Shown in pieces: positions 49,683 through 61,930 of a DNA stretch of 64,000 nt. Position 1 is the first letter of the stretch, and every line of letters begins with the position of its first letter. The notes below the pieces were generated by a model. The model was not told the DNA's origin. It did not search any database and saw nothing but the letters and a program-made list of their open reading frames with translations. Source of the DNA: Glycine soja (lineage: Eukaryota; Streptophyta; Magnoliopsida; Fabales; Fabaceae). Where the stretch lies: assembly GCF_004193775.1 (NCBI RefSeq), contig NC_041003.1:48784111-48848110 (forward strand), given 5' to 3'. The translations under genes and the position numbers were made by a program.

Positions 49683-52600
49683 AATTGGTTGCAACAAGTC
49701 AATCAATATCATCCCCACAAGTTCTTCAGCTGGTAGAGCCAAGACATTTCCACCCAAGTACAGGATTCAAGTTAAGTACTCCCCTTACTCAAGACTTCGA
49801 AACACACATCTGAACATTCTAATTTACAGCCAACATTTCAGTTCTTGCAACAATGCCATAAACAATAACCAAAGCCAGATTTCAACAAATCACTAATTGC
49901 ATCTTAATCATGATTTAAGATAATCTCAGACTACAAAGTTTCCTGTAAGCTAAATTTGAAGATCAAAGGCTCCCATATCAGGCTTTATTGGCAAATGGCA
50001 ATGGCATACAATAAAACAGAATCCAATTAATACAAGAAGCAGCATACATAATCAGCAGTTTCAAAACCAACACAATAGAAAAGGCATGATGAATGAATTC
50101 ACAGTTTATCGGGAAAGTAAAATAACCTGATGAATGTTGATAAGCGCCATAATTTCTAATGAAAAGAAAAGGAAACCAGGAAAGCATCACTTATGATCCA
50201 AGCAAACAAAAGAGAAAGTGAAATGCATATTATCCAAAAAGTGGTAGAGAAAGACAAAGCATTTACCTTTGTGGTGATCCAAGGTAGCTAGACTCCTGAA
50301 TCCTCTACCCAAAGAAGCAACAGGTTTCACACCTCATTTTGAACCGACAACTCAATGTGCAAAGAATACCTGAGGATGAGCAACACACATACCCTACAGC
50401 AAAATCCAGATGCTGCAAAAGATGTAGTGGCACAACAGTAGGTAATAAGTGGGCCACACTTAAAACAAAAAATGAAAATACATTTTAAAAAAATGCAAGG
50501 GAATGCCAGACAAAAATCTTATTTTGATGGGAAAAATAAAGAGGCAGAGAGAGAATGGTTGTATTTTACTAATTTTAGAGAAGAGGAAGAGTAAATGCGG
50601 TAAAAATGGTTGGTGGGTATTGTGTTGTGTTGTGTCTGAGAGCAGGACCAGAACAAGCTGGAAAGGAAGCTTGGTTTGCAATGAAGGAAAGCGGAGACAG
50701 AGAGAGAGAAGAAACAGTAAAGGGAAAGCAAATGTGAAATGAATAGGTAAGTATGGTGTTTATGGATGGCTGGTAGAAAGAAGATTAAAAAAAGAAGTAA
50801 AACTGTAATGAGTAAGGAAGAAAGGTAAAGTAAAGTGAAGAGAGAGAGTAAGGAGAGAGGGTCAACCTCAATCCAACAGAGGAGCTAAGCACCAAATCTA
50901 GGCTTCCTCTGATGTCCTCACTAAACTGTCCTATTTGTGTGAAAGGGAAAAATCCTGTGCAAATCTTGAAACTTGGCACCATGCTATTATGCTTCCCCTC
51001 ACATGCCATTTCAATTTGCTTTGGGTTTTGGTTTTTGGACATAGCCCAAAATTAACTATGTTTTGAACGGATCATAGAAAACCAAGATGGAAAGAAAATC
51101 TTAAAATTATAATAATAATAAAAAAAGATAATCTTAAAATTTAATTTGTAAATTAAATAAAAATATATCATTATTTAAAGAAAATTTTATTCTTAATGTT
51201 GAATAAATTATTGTATATATCACATCTCAAAGATAATTTATTTATTTTTCCTAGTATAGCTTGATATGTTCAATCCTAGACTAATTATTTCATATTATTG
51301 AGAGAGAGGAAAAAAATAACATTTGAATATGTAATAAGAAAAAACATTTTTAAAAATTATGGGAAAAGCCAACAAATATAAACAGTGAAGTAATAAAATT
51401 ACGTTTTTTCTTAACCAACTCAAACTTAGCCAAGTAAGGTTAAGAAAATAATTATCTTCCACTTTTTTTCCCATTACAACTCAAATTTATGACTTTATTT
51501 AAGGGGGAAAAAAAACTTTTTTGTTATGTACAGTTGTAAGCCAACCAATAGCATATATAATTTGTTATTATTATAAGAAATTAATTCCTTACCAGCAATG
51601 GCTAAACTTCTTTTTCAGATTAGATTAAATGTGTCGAAGTAGGAAGCTTTTAGTTGCCAGCTTATTGAAAATACATACATTAGGCGAAATATAACTTGCA
51701 GAAAGGTATGTTTTTTTGCCCCTCTTAATAGATGATGTCATGCCTTGATGTTTAACTATGCCCCGTATGATATAAAATTCCGGTGACTATAGTGAGAGAA
51801 ATAATTTTGTCAATACGTTTTGACTAAGTTTGATCTTCAGACCTCTCCTGAGAAAAAATCGCAAGCTTGAGTAAAAAATTTTGCATTTTCTGAGTATCAT
51901 TATGGGTTTAGAGGGCCACAAAAAGCCACCAATGAAGGAAGAAATAGATACTTTGATTCGAAGCATATTTTTTTATTGAAGATAATCCGGACAAAACCTT
52001 TGCACTTTTCCTCACCTTTTTAAATTAATTACTATTAGAATTACTATTTTTTATTATCTAATATTATACGAGATTACGAGCTTATAATTACTATTGGCTC
52101 AAACTATTGTCAAGGTATTTTTTTAATCCACATTTGATATTATCTTATATATATGGTTCAACTCTTAAAAAAAAAAATTGTGTGTACTCAACTCTTGCAT
52201 ATAGAGATTTAGTATTTCACAGGGAACAAAATTTCTATATTAATATAAAAATATATAACAAAAATAAAATATCCAAATGTATAAAGTAGCAATTTAATCA
52301 AATATTATCATTTCACAAAGATGAAAGTAATTTTACCCTGTGATAGCGGAAATGATGAGGTTTTATAATTAACAAATGAGAATTGAAAATATCTGTTATT
52401 CAATTATTTTAATAGTGTGGGCCAAAGATTGAATATGTCAATAGATATATATTTGTTATAATTTGAATTCTAACAATACTATTATTTTTTTTAAAGCAAC
52501 AATAGTAATTATTAGAGATTAAATTGTGAGTAAATCTTTGTGAATTTTTTCATACAGCGTGCATAGATAGTTCTTAGTCGGATCAAAAGAGTAAATTAGT

Positions 52601-53072
52601 TGAAGTGATTCCTTAAATTTGAGTATTTTTTGTCCTTCATATTAAAAATTATTTTATTTAATTCTCCAATTTTACAAAATGTTGTTTTGATCCCTTGTAG
52701 CTAACGGTGTTAAACTCGTTGTTTTGACATCCACATCAATAATACACGTGAAATTAATTAAATAACAATTTTTAATAAAAAAAATAGTTTAAGTATTCTT
52801 TTATCTCTTAAAATTGCGTCCCCAAATTTAAAAAATTACATATATACATCACATTATTACATTAGGATTATTAGAATTAGGAAGTAAATTGTGACCATTC
52901 AAAAATTCAGTTAACTAAGTATGAAAGTCTCGTCACATAAATTCCCATCTTTCTCAAGCACACATGATTTATTCATATTTTAAAGAAATTATATGTAACT
53001 TCTTCGAGCTCCAACAAAAAAAAACATTTTGTAACAAAGAAAAACACGATCTAGCTACACTTTGACCACATT

Positions 53073-53074
<2 letters not shown>

Positions 53075-53135
<61 letters not shown>
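53075..53135. repeat. (AT)n microsatellite
   Basis: About 30 AT units. Confidence 0.95.
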
Positions 53136-53139
<4 letters not shown>

Positions 53140-53299
53140 GCATCAATCCAATTTCCATTTTGACTGCGGAGGTAAATAAATTTGGGGAAAAGATTTGTGT
53201 GGAGAACACCAATCTTCTAGTTAACACCAAGAGAGAAAAAGAGAAAGATGAAATATAAATGTGACTATAATAAGTAATATGATCTTATAAGAAAAAAGA

Positions 53300-53453
53300 G
53301 ATTATGGTCTTGTGAACCCTTAGACACCACTCCCTTCATGATTATGGTCTTGTGAGTTTCAGAAATCATCTTCTCATAATCAGTGTCCCCTGTTTCTCCA
53401 AGGATGACGTACATGTTTGCAACGTTCAATCTCCAACGTACAAAGAGATACCT
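53300..53453 (-). pseudogene. Sucrose-phosphate synthase exon fragment
   Basis: On the minus strand an AG (53453-53452) is followed by a frame encoding YLFVRWRLNVANMYVILGE, TGDTDYEKMISETHKT and IIMKGVVSKGS. This is the C-terminal phosphatase-like region of plant sucrose-phosphate synthase, closest in my memory to the SPS4/class C form. Retention of the acceptor AG at the left edge of homology suggests a piece of genomic DNA and not a processed copy. Homology stops after KGVVSKGS, where the sequence becomes a repeat of 16 bases from 40 bp away. No other SPS exon is in the window. Intact enzyme makes sucrose-6-phosphate in the cytosol; this scrap is non-functional. Confidence 0.8.
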
Positions 53454-55211
53454 ATATATAAGCAAATAATAAACATTCAGTATTTGTAAATATAATACTG
53501 TAATTACATTTAACTTAATATTATAATATATATATATATATATATAGCAATATATACTTTGTATCCTAATTTTTTTTTTTAAAAACATCGTATTTACATA
53601 TATGATATCCATTTCTTGTACTCATATCACATATACAACATAATAAGGCAATTAAAGGCAGGTCAATTATTAAGTTAGGTAATATGAATTGAGTGTGGGA
53701 TCAAGTTTCCACAATTCTTTTTCACTCTCTTATTTCCTCCCTCTCATAGGTGCTAGTATCAACTTCTCCTTGAAAGAAAAAAAAAACACATAAATCTACA
53801 GGTCCTCAGCACTCGCTAGCAACATTTTTGTTATATAATTCACTATCTATCTTTTTCATTGCTCCATGCTATTGCTAACATGCAATAACGTTAATTTATC
53901 CAACTCCACTTGCTTCCTGCAAGATAAAGTATAGTACTTGATTATATTCAGATTTTTACTCTCTAGTTTTCATTTGACATGCAAATGGCAATTAACGCAC
54001 TATGCCTATTTTCCTCTCATATCAACTTAACGGATAGATCTGATGAAATATTTAGTTTTAGAAATAAATTTAAATTCATTATATGTCTAATAATATGTTA
54101 TACGCTTTGTTAAAATTGACATCTTATGTATTTTCAAACTTATTAAATAAATGTGATGACACATTATATAACATAAAATTCATACCTTTGAACCCGTTTG
54201 ATTTTATATATTTAAAAACTTGCCCAAAATGGTTAAAAAATTGTTGTGAGGCACTCACCCAAAGCCTATGATGTCTGAACAAAATGGTTAAAAATCAAGG
54301 GACAATGTCGCCCATGTGTTTGATGCGAAAGTTTGTGGCAAGTGAGCCATCATCCCTCAAAGTGGTAATCGCCATCGACCAAATTAACTTTATCTCTTCT
54401 CTTAACACATTTTCCCTTCATTGTTTTCGAGCCTTTTACAAAATATATATGCATGCCTTTCCGAAATATCTAGTAATGCATTAAATTGATTGCACCAAAT
54501 TTTAGTTTCGATACGATTGATTTCATTGACACGTCCTCTCCTTTAGCAATCAGACAAGAAGGGTACGTAGCTATTTGGGTGAGACTTGGCAAAAGCAGAC
54601 AAACTAGTGTTTGTGGCACTTCGTCACACTTATCCTTTTGTTTTAGACTGATTCACTGAATTCGATTCCAATTAATATATCAAAAAGAAAAATGTTGCTT
54701 GTTGTCTTGGTTCTTCTTAGTTATCTTTGATAAACTTTAGGAACCATTCACGAGTAGTTTAAAGATATTAATTAAGAATTAATGCATAAATATATTAGTA
54801 ATAACATTAAATTTTACGTATTACTTTTAGTAACAATTTTTCACTTTTATTTTTTTTAATTAGTGTTCTAATTAATATTCTCCCACACGTAACAACGAAA
54901 AATATGTGATAAATTTTGTATTCGTAAAATTTAAAAAAGACAAAAAATAAAAAATAAAAAATGAAAGGGTTCTCCGAGATGGCTCAATCTAGATACTTGA
55001 GATTTTATGGGCTAAAAGATTGAAAATTTAAACCATCTTGAGACTTGCTAAATCGTTTTCTTTTTTTTGAAAGTGACTTTGTAAATAGTTAAAATGTCCA
55101 TACATAAAAATAATTAATATTGTTTATTTCCGCTATTTTCTTTTCCTTCTTTTTGCTTGTCATTGTGTTGCTAAATCCTGTAAACACAAAAATCAGATAG
55201 CACATTAGGGA

Positions 55212-55320
55212 AGCAGCCCGCAATTTGTTTACTTTACTGTTTAGTTGTTTAAGCAAAGAAATAACCAAAGAAATTGATTACTTTACTGATGTTTAGTTGT
55301 TTAAGCAGCCCGCAATTTGT
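55212..55320 (+). repeat. Interleaved small duplications
   Basis: AGCAGCCCGCAATTTGT occurs at 55212-55228 and 55304-55320. TACTTTACTG and GTTTAGTTGTTTAAGCA occur together at 55230-55255 and again at 55279-55307. The order of the two units is swapped between copies. Confidence 0.85.
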
Positions 55321-55843
55321 AAGATTAGAGTAAGAAGAATTAACTGTATAATGTTTTAGCAAATCGATTACCCTTTTTTTAAGTACTTGAATTTTGAGGA
55401 ATTATGAGTAGTACCTGTAAAAGGCTTGCCAAACCCTTTTCTTGTAGCACCACTTTGACCAGTGAGACAATTGTACCAGACTACGTAACAGTCAATTTTC
55501 AGATTCATTTGAACTTCATTTTTCCTTTAGTTCACTTTAATTTAAGTTACTAAGATGCTTAACTATTCATCTACTCTAATGAGTAAATCAAACAACATAA
55601 CCGTTTAATGCTTTAGAGGATGAAAAAAAATGGAATGCTTAAATCTGAATGACAATAAAAACTAATCCAGATGCACATTATGATGAACATCAATCATGTC
55701 GTCCTGTATAAACTAATTCATAGTATTATTAATTTGACCTTTTAAAAAAGAACTCTAAAAGTAATTTTTATTTTCCTATTTTATGTACTTAATTAAAAGA
55801 CATGATTGTTAAGTAGCCATGCATTTAATTGTTATTATTAATT

Positions 55844-58800
55844 TCATGGAAATTGAAAATCTCCCCCTACACCTTGTCCGTCAGCACCTTGTGGTGGGCT
55901 AATGGAAACCCAAAGCAAAGAAAGTGTAATCGCAATGAGACCTGACCACACAAACACAATAGTTGGTGTCTTGCCTCTCCTCCCCATCAAACCTTTGGCA
56001 AACGGGTACAAATGAGCAAGCACCCAAAAACTGAAGAATGCACCTCCAATAAACTTGCTCCATTGTGGGTTGGCACTGTAAATAGTCCTTGAAAACGCAA
56101 CCGCAATGGCAATGATGTTGGTCATAGCAATAACAATCGGCGGAACCATGAGTGAGCTCCACTTTACTATATACAAATCTGCAAACATGTCGTCCTCGTC
56201 TTCACCCGCTGATTTCGACGTTAGAGTGAAAGATATCTCAATGCCAGCCATCACCTTCAGGAGTCCTTGCACCACAGCAGCCAAGTGAGCACTGGTTCCA
56301 GAAATCAGCCAAAATTGTTCGTTTCTCCACCATTGCTCTAACTCCACACCAGACCACTTCACCTCCAGAATGGCCAGCATCACCAGGCATACGGTGATGA
56401 TGAGCAAGTAGATTAAGAAGGCGATGCTGAGGGTTTCGACAATGAAGGAACCAGAGAATAGAGAGAGTGCAGGGAGGAAGCAGTACACGACTAGGAAGAG
56501 GGAGGTGAAAGGGTAGATTCCAACGTTGAGGTAAGAGAGACGTTGGAGAATCTTGAGGCGCTTGCTGGCGAGGAATGCGTTGTTCTTTGAGAAGAATATT
56601 TCGACTGAGCCTGTGGCCCATCTCAGCACCTGGTGCAGTCTATCAGTTAGGTTGATTGGTGCTGATCCGCGAAATGCATCTCGCTTCGTTATGCAATACA
56701 CCGATCGCCATCCCCGGTTATGCATGCGGTATCCTGTAACCACATCTTCAGTCACAGACCCATAAATCCATCCCACTCTATCTCCCCATTCAGTCTTGTC
56801 TTCATACCTATACATATACATAGATAACAAATTTTAAACACACTTTGAGAAAATAAGATATGCACTCATAATGTAAAATACTTTGATTGGTTGATCCACT
56901 CAAGTGTGTCGGTGCATTATCATTAGAATCAAACACTTTTGTTACAAAGAAAACTTTCATTCTAGTTTATATAGAGAAAAGATACGTATGTTACGAACCA
57001 ACAAGAAATGACAGATACGGCTTCAGCTACGGTAGTAGCATCGAGTGGCTCGCGAGGAGCCCTAAGAACACCAAGTGGGCGTCCAAACTTGATGGCGGGG
57101 TGATCTGCTAAAGGACGTCCCTGGAACTCAGCGACGGGTATGCTCTCAGCCAACATGGTTGAATTTCCAAAGCGCTTGGGCAGTAAGTTCACGTCAAGAT
57201 TTGGATCAAACTCGCTAGCATTCATGGCCGGTGTTTCAGACCCTTCAATCTTTTTACCATCTTTATTGTCACTGTCCTTGTCCGCGAAGGGAGGGTCGAA
57301 TCCGTATAAAGCAAATCGTCGAAACATGCATCCAGTTCCCACGTACATTGGACCTTGAAGACCATCAAGGGCTCGCATGTTTCCATCAAAGAACACAGTG
57401 TTGTGATTGGCATAACGATCTGAAGGGTCAATGCCTTCGAATCTTTGTGGGAATTGGATGTAGCATATGTCCTCGCCACCTCTGTCCATCATGAAGCACA
57501 TGCCTTCTCGTACTGCCTTGCAATTGTAGATGTAATGATCACAATCAAGGTTGAGAATGAATGGGCCATTCGACAAAATTGCAGATGCTCGAACTAATGC
57601 ATTCATGGCACCGGCTTTCTTGTTGTGATCATAACCTGGTCGTTTCTCCCGAGAAACATATACAAACATTGGCAACCGTGTATCAACCTCGGTGAAGTCT
57701 AGAATCTTGTCATCATCGGCACTTCCAAATAACGGATCGGGACTTGGTGGCTTCAACATCACCTATATTCATTAAATGCCAAAAAGTTGGATTAAAATAG
57801 TACTATTATATATGAAATTGATGTTAAATTGATTCTTGGATATGTCATCATATCTTTTTTTATTTTAATAGTTACTTAAATTGCTAGCCAAGTAGCAACA
57901 AAGGTTGGCCCAGTTTATAAGGAATGAATTTATCACACAAGGACGACATAGGTTTGATTCCCGATCCTGATGTGTTGTATTAAGCCTTGAAGTCTATCTT
58001 GATCTGATTTTATGTAAGCCCCCAAGACTGAACTCCTCTAAACTTTTTTAAGTAAAAAAAATGCTAGCTAGGTGTAGTACCTGAAGTATTCCAGCATGAT
58101 CACCCTTAGCATGTTCACTAGAAGGAGTAGCCCAAGTACCAGGCCAGTGGGTGCCATCAGCCATCCATGTGGACTTTAACACTTTGACAGGCTCAGAAGG
58201 GTCAGCCCCACTCTCCTTCATATGCTTCATCATCTTCATTTCCTCTCTCGCATTAAATGCATCAGATCTTCTCCTTATGGAATCTGGTAGGCCATTTATG
58301 CGTACCTTGAACTCATCATACTCCCTCTTAACCCTCCTTCTGTCCTTGACAAAATCTGTCCTGCTTTTGTTCTTGGTAGGATCAACTTTTAAGCTAAAAT
58401 ACGATTCTGGATTCCTCGGCTCGATGTTGTGCTTTCGGCAAAAGGGAACCCATAAATCAGCAAAACTTGCAGCCTCAGCCATGGCTTCGAAAGTCAAGAG
58501 AGCACCTCCATCATCAGAAATGTAACACGCAAGCTTTTCAACAGGGTAATCAACTGCTAATATGGAAAGAATGGTATTGGCAGTGGTTAGAGGTGGCTCC
58601 TTCTCAGGATCAGCAGTGGACACAAAGAGGTCCATACCGGGTAGATCAGATCGCCCTGTGGGATTTGATGGGGATGGACTATCAAATTTTTCGTGAAGGA
58701 CTGCAAGGTCAGTGGAACGATTCACAGGGCAAAGCTTTGGAACTTGATCTAGAATCCATGAGAAGCCAAACCATATCTCACATGTAATTGACATAATCCA

Positions 58801-59956
58801 CAACCAAACTGCATCTTTATTTGGATTTACCACTCTCCAATGTAAAAAAAAGATCAATACCACAAATCTCACCAAGATAAGTAACCTGCAAATAGATATA
58901 GATATAGACATATATTTAGTCATGTAACAATAATTATTATTATCATTATAATTACAAACTATGGGAAGTATATATAACTTGATGAAATTAACCTGTAAGG
59001 ACTTATGATGCCTGATGGAATTGGTGTTACCCGGCTCAAAGGCTTCCACGGCTTCTCTGGATCCAGCATTCCTGCCTTTAGGGCATCATCACCATACATG
59101 TCATCTTGAGGCCAATATGCATTACCAACTCCGTAGGTACCTTGAGTCTCAAACAACCACTTGTTATGATCAAATTCTCCATTTTGATTTCTCTTCATAA
59201 CTGACATGTTGTTTGGATTGCGTTTGGAACCATTTGGGGCTGGCAATGGCAATGCCCCATTGTTGGAATACTGATCTGTGAGGTCTTCCTCATATTCCCC
59301 CACTTTATATGGCTCCTTGCAACCGGGACACATACCAGATTCTTTTTGTGCATCTATAAAGCAATCTCTACAAATCTTGTACCTAAATTTGAATTATTAT
59401 TATGTAATTTAGTTAGTTCCTCTTAATTTCTCAACAAGGAATCAAATAAAAATAATGTCAAAATTAAGATATGATAATAATAATAATAATCAATTTCCAC
59501 ATACCTACACTCACAGGGAGTGACATCACGTCCCCTCTCATCCCTCATGACCCTGCCATCACAAATTGAACATAGAGAGCCTTTGGAGCCTGCCATTTGA
59601 GGATGAGTGACTTCAGAATCAATGACCTTATCCATTAGATGCGCTCTAGTCACGCTGTTGAATCCACCGGTAAATAAAGAATTAGAAACATATTGTTCTT
59701 CAGCTTTCATTGCAACAGATGAGTCCATGGGTTGATTGTCTGGGGTAGGAGGAATATGAACAGTGTAGTTCATGTAATCCCCTGATAAGTCTGAAGACAC
59801 ATCAATTTCATCCCTTGAAAGACTCACATATCTCCCACTTGAAGTTCTTCTCGCAAACTTAACACTTGGCCCGCCAGAGCTTTGTGACCCTTGAGATGTT
59901 GATCCTCCTGAATTACGTCCAGATTTCTTCGAAGATTGCCTATTAATGGATGACAT
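55844..59956 (-). CDS. CSLD4: Cellulose synthase-like D glycosyltransferase (CSLD1/4 clade)
   Basis: Five exons join in phase (59956-59505, 59382-58993, 58885-58081, 57762-56999, 56807-55844) for 1124 residues, a normal CSLD length. The N-terminus has the clade motif [20 protein letters not shown] and a RING-like zinc-binding region with eight Cys (129, 132, 148, 150, 155, 158, 169, 172). Two membrane helices follow (about 282-297 and 306-326). The GT2 catalytic region has DDGG from Asp405, the DCD motif in [20 protein letters not shown] and QVLRW. Six C-terminal helices and the tail GGDFQFP complete the protein. All catalytic residues are present. CSLDs are processive beta-glucan synthases in the secretory system and plasma membrane needed for tip growth. 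The short N-terminus and the GGxFQFP end resemble Arabidopsis CSLD1 and CSLD4, which act in pollen tubes. The symbol marks the closest match; CSLD1 is equally possible. Intron 3 holds a SINE-like insertion. Confidence 0.95.
57891..58061 (+). mobile_element. tRNA-derived SINE-like insertion in CSLD intron 3
   Basis: An A-box-like TGGCCCAGTTTATAAGG begins at 57906 and a B-box-like GGTTTGATTCCCG begins at 57951; the 45-bp spacing is that of a tRNA promoter. The unit ends in an A run (58054-58061). It is flanked by TGCTAGCCAAGTAG (57882-57895) and TGCTAGCTAGGTGTAG (58062-58077), a likely decayed target duplication. Its length of about 170 bp is usual for plant SINEs. It lies antisense to CSLD, with the right edge about 18 bp from the intron's 5' splice site (58080-58079). 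Confidence 0.6.
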
Positions 59957-60892
59957 TGTTTCTAATTGCTACACCTTACACCTACACCTCTAAAATTTAA
60001 TTACTACTTTTCTAGTAATTAATTAACAAAGTCGATCTACATGTACATTGTATCTGATTGATAAATAGCTTTATGAAGAGAAATTAAATTAAACGAGAAA
60101 TGTAAATAAAATTACACCAACTTTAATTTACCATGCATGGCAAGATCTATTGGATGTTGAACATGTTATAGCTACAATTAAAGATAAGAATGGAAGTTCA
60201 AATTATTCATGGTAAGAGAACAAGAGTGGTTAGAGAGGAGAAGTTTGATTGACAATGAAAGATTTGTCAAGAGCATAGAATGTTGGTAGAGAAGAAGAAT
60301 GATTTATGGTGCGAGACCAAGTCTATCTTACAATGCTATTTTCAGGAGTCTCACTTCCGAATTCATAGAAGTGTGTCGCTCTCTATCTCTCTCTATACAT
60401 TTGTAAACTATTTGATTTTATAACTTTTCTATTTAGGTTCAATCTTCAACTCTTTCTATTGTTAGACTTTATTTGGTTTAAATTTTGTTCATATTCTACT
60501 TTTAATTTTTATATGATCAAATTATTTTATTAATTTGGTTAAAGAAGTTTATGTATTTTGAAGGGGGGGAAACCTTGGTCTATTATAAGGGATATTTTTA
60601 CGTACGTACTAATAAAACATCAATTAAATAATTACTAAGGAAAAATATATTGACACCAATATATAGGATGGAAGACTCATGATAGGGTTTTGTGTGAGAT
60701 CTCAGAATGATGCAACACCAAGAAAGTAAATGAATGGGTTGGTGACCTCCCATGCACTTGATGGCGAGGCTGGATCTCCTATATATATAGTCCTATGTCT
60801 TACAAAAAGATGCCTCTGATTTTAATGGACTCTCTTGCTATTTTACTTGAAGAATTTGATGTCATTAACCTAGTGAAAACTGCTAGTGTGTT

Positions 60893-60894
<2 letters not shown>

Positions 60895-60944
<50 letters not shown>
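60895..60944. repeat. (TA)n microsatellite
   Basis: About 25 TA units, roughly 950 bp upstream of the CSLD start codon. Confidence 0.95.
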
Positions 60945-60947
<3 letters not shown>

Positions 60948-61659
60948 ATGAGGTGGATCTGATTGGGAATGGTTTGAACAAATTGGCCCGTGCATGTCTT
61001 AAAATTTATATTTCTAAATAAGAGTATGGTGCAGGGAGCAATCCTTGGAAAGGCACCTTAGTTGTTTTGATAAATTTTAAGAATAATAACTCCAACTTTC
61101 CTTGATCATATTTAATTTGTTATGATAATTAAGATCGAATAAAGCGATGAATCAGGTTATATATAAAATAAACAAGATAAAGATAGTTCAGGTTATATAT
61201 ATGTACGTATAACTTTCACAAGTAACTAATTTTCAATAAAAGCATTCTTAATAATATAAAATCCAAACCATGACGATTTCTATACAAAGATAATGTTTAA
61301 CAATAGAGTTTATAAAATTTGATAGTATTTCACAATAACAAAGGTCTTGTAAATTTTACCTTTGATTTTGAGAACTTTTAATAATTAAAGTAGTTAAAAC
61401 AAAAACACACACAAAGTCATGTATCGACACAGCAAAAAATTAATGCCTTAATTTTAAAATCATGGGCATGCAATTCTTTTAAATGTTGCAGTATATGTAG
61501 TAATAGAACATTTGTTATACCCTAAATTTAGTTGTGTAATATGCAACAAATTAAATTTTGTTCAAGAAAAATAATTCAAACATTTCTTATTTTTATTTTT
61601 AAATTACAAGAATGCTATTGTTTTAATATTTATATATGAGAAATAAATTGTTGTCATTT

Positions 61660-61930
61660 AGCGACCAAAGTTTTTAGCCGCTATTTCTATGTGTTTTTGT
61701 TTTTGTTTTTAGACACCCAGCAACTGATTTCTGGATTGGCAGCTATTTTTAAAGTTTTCAGCAAATGATATTATTCGGTCTCTGTGTGGCGCTTTAAATA
61801 GTGTTTTAATTAGGGACATCAATGCAGTCGCAAATTATAAATCAGACTCGGTTGCTGATATGAATATAAAAGATGGTTACTTTGCTGCAGAATTAGCGAC
61901 CGATGTTTATGTGACTTTGATTTAATTTAT
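61660..61930. mobile_element. Possible CACTA subterminal region
   Basis: TTAGCGACCAAAG (about 61659), GGTCTCTGTGTGGCGCTTTA (about 61780), CGGTTGCTGA and TTAGCGACCGATG (about 61895) are variants of a GCGACC motif in both orientations. Motifs of this kind repeat in the subterminal regions of some legume CACTA elements. I did not find a CACTA terminus or a target duplication, so the call is weak. Confidence 0.3.

Larger units (their letters stand above)
49683..55843. other. Kinase leader/promoter and gene-poor spacer
   Basis: The first 1.2 kb probably holds untranslated exons and promoter of the minus-strand kinase gene, with GA/CT-rich stretches near 50.5-50.9 kb. The rest is AT-rich with a TA run (53075), a sucrose-phosphate synthase fragment (53300-53453) and a small interleaved duplication (55212-55320). 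No intact gene seen. Confidence 0.5.

Noticed and set aside
54960..55070. GAGATGGCTCAATCTAG...CCATCTTGAGACTTG, SINE-like at first sight
   Set aside because: No convincing A/B box pair, A tail or target duplication.
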